Position numbers and translations under genes: made by a program
Shown: positions 56,612 to 64,000 of the stretch, piece after piece
Position numbering within the stretch: the stretch's first letter is position 1
Layout of the letters: each line of letters opens with the position of its first letter
Origin: Angiostrongylus vasorum
Taxonomy: Eukaryota; Nematoda; Chromadorea; Rhabditida; Metastrongylidae
Reading direction: 5' to 3'
DNA: 64,000 nucleotides
Assembly: GCA_018806985.1 (NCBI GenBank)
Contig: JADANN010000280.1
Span: 1 to 64,000 of the forward strand
The notes under the pieces: model-generated
Told to the model about the DNA's origin: nothing
What the model saw: only the letters and a program-made list of their open reading frames with translations
The model's database searches: none

Positions 56612-58305
56612 AACACACGAAAGAGGGCGAGTTTAGAGCCCTCTGTTATTTCTCAGCCCAAAAACTGGTCATCCCGCTCGTCCTTTCCTATGCTTGCTTA
56701 TTAAAACACGAGCTTATTTCTAATGATGATCATGCGTCCGCTGACCCATCTTCATTTAAGGTTAGAATTAAATTATTTGTACAGGCGGGTCAACGGATGG
56801 AATAGCATGGTTCCTGAACCTTATCGTCACTCAGTTGCCGAAATTCATCGAAATCATTCACTCAATACCAAAACGTCTCTAGATCATCTTCGGTGCGCGC
56901 AACCAAACAGAAAGCATATAGTGAGTCATTCAATGTTACCTCACTTTATACTAATGTGTCAAATTAACTCCCATTTTCGAGCTGATCGTAGCACATGAAA
57001 ATAAAGTGAATATGTGTTGCTTGACGATTTAAGAACTAATGACTCTTTTGAAACAGTTGCCATTTGTTCAAATCATTAGTTGGTCAATCTTGAGGTGGTC
57101 TAGCAGATAGTTCGCACAAATTAGAAGGTTGGTCATGGGACAGCGCTTAGCACCAAGCTTTATAACCACTTTCACATCTAAGGCGAAAGCTCCAGTTCGC
57201 GGCCGCCGAACTTTACTCTCCTATCGATACATAGGCAACTGCTTCACCGTCCGTTCCACACAACACTAGGTGGATGACTTGTTAAATAGGCAGTCAGAGT
57301 GTTCAAAATCCACGCTAGAAAAAACCAACCCAGAACAAGCTTCCATTCTTAAACATCCAAATAATGCTTTAGGAAAGTGGCTATAGAACAAAGTGGTGTC
57401 GTTAGCCAATTAATAGTAGAAATATACTAATGCACAGGGCACGTGTGGCACAGTGGTCGGAGTCGCTCTGCTACACACATATGGGATCGATCCCGACACT
57501 CGTGGCTCAGCTAGCCTTCCATCCCTCCAGGATCGGGAAATTGGTACCAGACTTGTCTGGGAGGATAGCAGCACTGGCTCGATACATCGGCAGACCACCG
57601 CGAGTCATTGTAAAGGCCAGATATGGATTTAATCACCTCCAAACGATGCTTAATGAAGTCGAATGCATGGCGCATCCCTCAGGGAATTCATCAACCCCCG
57701 AGAGCTTTATCCTTTATCCTTTTATACTAATGCACGACCTCTCCACTCATCTTTCACACAAAAGCGTAGGGTATTGTTTCGAACATAAGCAAGATCTCTT
57801 TCAAGCCACCCTAGATATGAGACAAAATAAGTTACGCCATTAAGAGGTGCTTAAGAAAAAGTGATCCTGAAAATTATGTGCGGATTACTGACCTCCCACT
57901 TAATACCCAACGCAGTCAGTTAGTTCTCAACCATTCTTACAAACGTTCGTGCAGCTCAGAATATTGTGTAACCTGTCCTAACGGGAGGAATGTGGATTGC
58001 ATGAGCTCAGGTGCAATATATAGTACTTGATTTCACGTAAGACATGTGGTGAGGAACACACAGGGGAAACGGGTAGACCACTTTGTGTCCGCATAAAAGA
58101 ACATGTAGATGGAAAGGCCAGAATTCGATAAACTTCTGCTCTGGGTACACATAGGGCACAAAAACAAAAAATGGTGATGATTTTGAAGTGACTCGCCGGG
58201 TTCTAGCGCAGGGATCAAAGACACCAACGCGCAAGGTTCTTGAAGCGTTTTGGAAAAATTTGGAAGTCTGAAGATGAACCAGAAAGACGAATGTCTCACC
58301 ATCAC
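56612..58305 (+). pseudogene. Penelope-like element, third copy (decayed)
   Basis: Same motifs and stops as 18,722-20,420. The first frame (56,602-56,805; EGEFRALCYFSAQKLVIPLV) is open here and at 52,745 but broken in copy 1, where AAAATGG replaces AAAACTGG near 18,772. Confidence 0.9.
57436..57722 (+). mobile_element. S1 SINE with target duplication, third copy
   Basis: Identical in position to 19,546-19,831, with TATACTAATGCAC at 57,423-57,435 and 57,723-57,735. One extra C lies in the CAACCCCCGAG run. Confidence 0.9.
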
Positions 58306-58544
58306 CTGAGCTGACGCATTATTGCAAACTGATTTACTGACCTGGATGGCTCCCACTCGTCACCCCTCGTGAACAATACATAGGTGGTCAACAACACTGT
58401 GAGTTGCTTTTGAACAAAATCGTGTTCATGTATATATTAGACCATCATTAGTATTAGAAGAAAAGAGCACATTGGTGGTCTTATCCCCTAACGAAATCGC
58501 TCCGGAGAAGGCAAAGTAGCTGGAACCTCAGCTGCCAAATCAAG

Positions 58545-58589
<45 letters not shown>

Positions 58590-60539
58590 GCAACAACAGC
58601 AACAGCAACAACAACAGCAACAGCAACAACAACAGCAACAGCAACAACAACAACAGCAACAAAATATACTAACCTCGCATCAGCTGAACAAGAACAATTC
58701 GTGAGAACACATATATAGACAACCAATAATCTTTTGTTCAGTGATTCTTACGAATCACTTGCGACTGATAATTGGCTTCTAATTGCACCGTATCGTTTAG
58801 CGAGAACTCTTCTCACGCCCCGTACTTCTACTTAGAAGGCATGGGTGTTGTCTCGAGCTCTACGTCCATACAAATTGTGGATGAGAGGTGGGCACAGCTA
58901 TATAAGCTTGATGTATACCGGTAGCAGTCCTTTCGCAACTGGAAATTGGGAGCATAGTTTAGTGAAGAAGCTCATAACACGTTTACAGTTTGAAGGAAGG
59001 AAAGAAGGAAGGTCTCTTCCAAGCAATTCCTCCACTGGAAGCCGAAAGCAAGACTATTGGTAACACAACGGAATTGGAGCGGTATAATAGAGTTTTGGTT
59101 TAAATATAAAAGGGATGCTATTGTTATGAGCGCTCTTCATGACTTCACCCTCTCCTTATCCTCATCGAAACCGTGGGTGACCGAGAGCTGCAACCATAGG
59201 AAGCTGTTTGTAGATATAAGGGGGCAGGTACCTGCCTACTGTTCACATAGTAGAACGGCTACTAAGTAGTACGTATATTTCAGCTCGTTTACTGTATAGG
59301 ACATCCTTTTACCTATTAGAAAAAGGCTGTTTACTGCATGTCAGAGCTGAAGATTATTTGAGAGATTTCCTAATTTTTAGGTTAGAATTGCAAATTGTAC
59401 GCAAACGTTGCTAACTCTTCGTAGGATACAACCACAACGTTGCTGAGATATTTACAAAACTCCGAACCGCAGGTGTCTGCGGTGAGGAATGAAAGCGCTA
59501 TTACCCTTCCCGCTAATATTCGTAGGATATATTTTCATTTGCTTAACTTTACATGTTAGGTCATATATACACCGTGCGGATCACTTCCTTCATTCTATTC
59601 ATTTCCTCGCATTCATCCTCCACGACGAAGGTATTCCGCTTTTTTTGCTTGCAATTTTGGCTCCGGTTTGAGGATGGAGGCAACGGGCCGTATCGTGTGT
59701 ACCTAACAACAGCTGCCTCTTGCTGCAAATTCGACTTTTTTCAAAAAAAACTTTTATTTGAAGCGAGAAACTTTTCACAGCTCGACATCTGTGTTGGATA
59801 AATGTTGGACAATTATTGATTAAAAACGCGTTAAAAAAGCTTTGTGTGGCGAAATAAACAGTTAGGATCTTCTGCATAGCATTCAATGCAGGTCTGTAGT
59901 TTATCCTAAAAACACCTTGGTAGCACATATTTTTCGTTCTTTTTTTCTGTGTGTCTTCCACTTATTTCATAAGATTGGGAGTGGGCGAAAGGTGAATATA
60001 TGTGGTGAAAAAAAATGTTCCTGAGATATGCGGTGATGGCAAGGCGTGTTAAAAGGCATTAGTCGCTGCGATTCATCCTTGGAGATTTGTAAATTATCCA
60101 AAACGCTGCAAGATTTTTTGCGTGCTGTTATTCTAGATTCCTTTACAAGATTAGTAACCATTAATTAAAATCTCCTTTTTCTCAGAAATGAAGGTATTCT
60201 TTTTCCCAAAGCAACGCTTGCAACCGCAGGAACCATCGATAGATTCGGGAACATCATCATCTACTAGTGGACTAAATCCCTTTTCGACCTTTAATGTTTT
60301 AAATCGAAGGTTTACTACGAATCAAAATTGAAGAAGTTACGTTTCGTAGACCGCAGAACGCTTAAATTTCGTCCTTTTGTTAACTTCAAAAGCATTGAAA
60401 CCAATGCGCACTAAGAGCATCTTATTCCAATGTTTTATGACTATCATAAAAAAAAGTGGAGAAGTGAAAAAAAAATGGCGAGCTGAAGGAAGAATTTCTG
60501 TGTACAAATTGCTGAGCTTACACAATGTTGATAAATTAG

Positions 60540-60605
60540 CCTTATTCGGCTAACGTTTCGACGCCTTCTTCTTTATCAGAGCCGATGATCCGAATCGATG
60601 GTCCA
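60540..60605 (-). ncRNA. Hammerhead-like motif, duplicate of 22,648-22,712
   Basis: Same sequence: CTGATAA, GGCGTC, GAAACG, TTAGCCGAATAAGG on the minus strand. Confidence 0.5.
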
Positions 60606-62226
60606 CGCCTGTTCTTCTCCTCGATGTGGCCGTTCTCAACGGCATAAGAAGTTGAATGAACACTTTATGTCTCATTGTCGAAGTCTGATAGTGCACGCAC
60701 TTGCAAGAGCTGCAGGGACTCCTCAATAATGTCGCCTGAGCAGGTTTCGAGATCGAGCAATGTGAACTTTTTTCAAGGTACTTTTGCAACTTTAATCAGT
60801 CTATTGACATCGATTTTGTGTTTCTTGCGGACTGGCCGACGCCTAATTTCAAGCCTTTATTGAGTTGCTGGTTTCCTGAAAGTAAACAAAAGTTTTTCTC
60901 TGGCTGGAGAACTTCGACAGCTAGAGACATTAGTGGATGGGACAAAAGACTTTGCTCTGTCTTTCTATAGGTATGATGATATTCATGGTGCTAATTACTA
61001 TATCTTACTATGGTCCATCACACAAACACCTCATGGGTCTCTATGTCAGTATTTTTTTATACCTGCGTGCTTTATTCGACAACTATCATTCACTACAGCA
61101 ATTGGAATTGAAGTAGTAGTCGATTACCTGTCAAATTTCTGGTTAGTGAACTCGTTCGGAAAACGGTTGTTGAATACTTTTATGTGTAGAACAGAGTTTT
61201 TTCCGACGAACGTCCAACACATCATCTGTGTTTCGCCAATCTGTCAGTTGATGACAAAAAGTGTTGGGAATTAGTTATATGCGTTTAAGCAAACCACCAG
61301 AAATACAACGACACTCACAGGTGCCCTACCGACCAGCTTCGCGAAATGACACCTATAGATGTCACTCGTCGCCAGAGCCCTAATAAACAGGAGGTCGAAA
61401 GAAGTGTTAGTGATGTTCACCTGCATTCCTGTTGTTGATATTGCTTGTTGAAGAGACCGATCGTCATCAGTCATCAAATCTTCTTCGAATTCCCTCGGTT
61501 TTAGTGACGGCAATGGCAAAAAAGTGTGGATGTAAGCACTCGGGTGGTGTCCTCTAGTGTTCAGCTTGTCAGGCGGAGACGCCGCGAATCGAACTTGACT
61601 ATTATCACAGAACGAACTGGTCATTCAGCTGACAATCACTTGTATCCAGTGACAACGGTCCTCTTCTAAAAAGCGATAGGCAACATGTGGGAAGCAGACA
61701 CTTGTTTACTTGTTGAAATACCAAACACGCTGTTAGCACTGCTCTCTACGTTCAGTCTTTATTGTGGCATTTCACCAGTTTTTCCTGCTTTCAGTCCTGT
61801 ATTGGTGTTACTGCTGGTCGAAAAAAGTGATTCAGCAAAAAAAATGTATCCTTACCCTGATTTGCTTTTCAGAATTCTACAATGTATCGTATTTTCGTTC
61901 TTTCGAAGTATAACTTTAATTAGAGAATCAATATAGAGATGGGCAGTTAAGGAAAACACGGAGGTAAGGATGGAAAAGTAGGAAGAACAGAAAATGTGAA
62001 ATAAATGAGAGAATGGTAGGATAAAGGTAGAGAAAATAAGAAGGGCCGAAAGGCAAAACGAATACTTTGAATTGTAAAAGCTTTTGTGAGTTCTCTTTCT
62101 GAAGCCCATCAAAGAAATTTTGCGTTTTTCTTCGTCCGAGCTCGCGATTAATGAAAGAAATTGAGCAGAGGGAATTGTCCTCCATTACTGCACCACTAGT
62201 TTTTGTTTTTGTCGATCAAAAAATCA

Positions 62227-62500
62227 AGGATAAAGTTATCGGCGTTGATCAATTCCTGAGGGATTCGCCATGCATTCGACTTCATTAAGCATCGTTTGGA
62301 GGTGATTGAATGCATATCTGGTCTTTACAATAGCTCGCGCTGGCCTACCGGTGTATCGACCCAGTGCAGCTATCCTCCCAGACAAGTCTGGTACCAATTT
62401 GCTTTCCTCGGAAGGATGGAAGGCTTGGTGGGCCTTGGGCGCGGGGGATCGATTCCACGTGTGTTGCAAAGAGCCTCCGACCACTGCGCCACACGCACCT
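62227..62500 (-). mobile_element. S1 SINE, duplicate of 24,337-24,610
   Basis: Same complete head, body and TTTATCC tail on the minus strand. Confidence 0.82.
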
Positions 62501-63094
62501 TCATCAAATATTTAAAAAAAAATAAATTCCACTCCAAATTTTTGGGGGAATTCGATTTTCAACAATTTTAAATTTTAAAATTTTACTAGAATGTATAGAA
62601 TTAATTCATTAACAGAAAAAAAATCATGGTATAGTGTCCAAAAAACCGCTTCGTTGAGGTGATGTTAACTCATAAGTACATAAGTATGTATGCATTTTCA
62701 GTTCAGCGCGGTGAAGAATTTCTTCACCGCTCTGTGTAAACCCATTCGATAGCCAATCCAGGGAAGATTGAAAATAGTAGGAGTGAAGCCAGTGAAACCG
62801 TCCTCTACACTCAGCGGCTTACAAAACACTTTTTCTCGAAAAAAGTTTATTAACCAACAACGCATTGACATTTAGCTTATAGATTATTCATTTTTAGCTC
62901 ACTGACTCATTCACTGAGCATTAACTGTTAAATACAACGACAAGGATGCTCATGAGAAAGACTTCGAACCTAAGACAACCCTTTCCGTATACTCCTTCGC
63001 CTTACTCTCTGCTAGTTTTTTTGCTATAACGATGCCATTAGCTTCGTATTCTTGTTGAGCAAACACGAGGTGTTATTTTTTATTCTTTATTCAC

Positions 63095-63142
63095 GAACAA
63101 GCTGATGTTTCGGCGGATTTCGCCTTCCTCAGAGCCTAGAAA
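63095..63142 (-). ncRNA. Hammerhead-like motif, duplicate of 25,207-25,255
   Basis: Same intact core strands (CTGAGGA, GAAAC) and GGCG/CGCC stem on the minus strand. Confidence 0.55.
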
Positions 63143-64000
63143 GGTCAAGTTGACAGCAATCTACTCGGCCAAACACCTCCATAACCAAACAGAGAAAACG
63201 CTAAACCTAGATTTCAATCACATTGAACACAAAATAGCTTCTTTACACACTCACCGCTTTCTATGAGTCTTCCACTGAATATGTCACACGAGGACCAACC
63301 GCGCAGAGTTCACATGGAAACGTAATGTGTCCCTTACATTAGAATAACAGGTTTAAATATTGTCCTTTTCGGATTCTGGTGCCATTAGCACTCACCCGTC
63401 ATCGAATATAATCTGGCGAGCACAGTTCGACATTGTAGCCAGTTATGCTGAAGCTGCAGTCAAAATCACAATGTTTTGGTGCATGAAATGTGTGCGTATG
63501 GAAAATACCGAAATAGACCCGGCATAAGGTTGCGAAGCACTTCCAAGTGCTGGCAGCAATGTATTTGTATCATGAACCATAGTAGCAGACAGTAAATAGG
63601 AGTCCACATTTCATCCGCATCTATGGTACGGTAGAACAAGGTCTTTTGCACAGTTATCTATGCTGATAACCTATAAAGCACTTATTGGAATTTTTTTCTT
63701 TGCCGAAAAACAAGGATGTCTGGAGCCGATAAGAAATTGCTCGTTTTTCATTCGAAGAGCCACGCTAAATGATGCACGTTCCTTATGGGTTAGCAACTGC
63801 GTTTATGCGGACAAAATGGTTAGCTTTCTGCGAAAAAAGCTGAAAAAAGGTGGAAGCAAATCAAGTCTCTTCTCATTAGAAATATCGAGAGGAATCCAGT
63901 GGAGAAATCCCGAATGCGGCACCAACGAATAGGAATACTATCGCTACGATAACAACTATCCCCATTATTGAAAAAGAAAAAACAATGTTACAGTGAAGAA

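Larger units (their letters stand above)
56607..64000. repeat. Segmental duplication block D5, copy 2
   Basis: Matches 18,717-26,113 up to the window edge, so the end of the duplication is not seen. Contents repeat copy 1, including TAA/CAR microsatellites (58,546-58,663), an S2 fragment (59,423-59,505) and R2 (60,210-61,780). The remaining stretches hold nothing recognisable. Confidence 0.95.

Noticed and set aside
1..64000. Bacterial or viral origin of the window
   Set aside because: No operon structure or long ORFs. Introns, SINEs, RTE and Penelope elements indicate an animal nuclear genome.

Overview
The window is repeat-dense, AT-rich nuclear DNA from a eukaryote, most likely a strongylid parasitic nematode (hookworm-like). 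The reasons are the RTE-type retroposons, whose reading frames closely resemble the abundant hookworm RTE family, the Penelope-like elements, the tRNA-derived SINEs, and short nematode-style introns of 58-59 bp with TTTACAG/TTTGTAG acceptors. There is no sign of prokaryotic gene organisation. The species call is an inference from recall of these families.

Layout. Bases 1-26,113 and 40,333-64,000 are two copies of the same ancestral stretch. They are separated by a 14.2 kb segment (26,114-40,332) seen once. Blocks pair as 1-8,388 with 40,333-48,581; 10,836-13,282 with 48,582-51,071; 15,515-17,117 with 51,160-52,745; 18,717-20,696 with 52,740-54,749; and 18,717-26,113 again with 56,607-64,000. 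The second copy lacks about 2.4, 2.2 and 1.6 kb pieces of the first. It gains a tandem array (54,748-56,605) and an extra copy of a Penelope block. Divergence differs by block: the last pair is almost identical, the first carries many substitutions. Older, more diverged repeats lie beneath this (R1 around 1-1,060, 11,500-12,420 and 31,540-32,830; R2 around 7,080-8,730 and 22,320-23,890; R4 at 34,650-35,330 and 39,450-40,260).

Host genes. The only convincing protein genes are a small family on the minus strand encoding secreted Gly/Tyr/Asn/Pro-rich peptides of 88-113 residues, at 13,164, 33,416 and 38,929, plus a truncated copy at 50,904. Two members have the same short intron and two lack it exactly, including two members of one recent duplication pair.

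Mobile DNA. One nearly full-length but dead RTE element (26,870-30,110), one 5'-truncated RTE (35,395-37,515) and several RTE fragments are present. Penelope-like elements with recognisable reverse transcriptase motifs and a GIY-YIG endonuclease lie at 4,525, 44,800, 18,722, 52,745 and 56,612. Short motifs with a hammerhead-ribozyme-like core recur at least 12 times. Three SINE-like families carry tRNA-like A and B boxes, one with a clear 13-bp target duplication. No tRNA, rRNA, CRISPR or operon-type structure was seen. Most long stretches between these features hold no recognisable gene.
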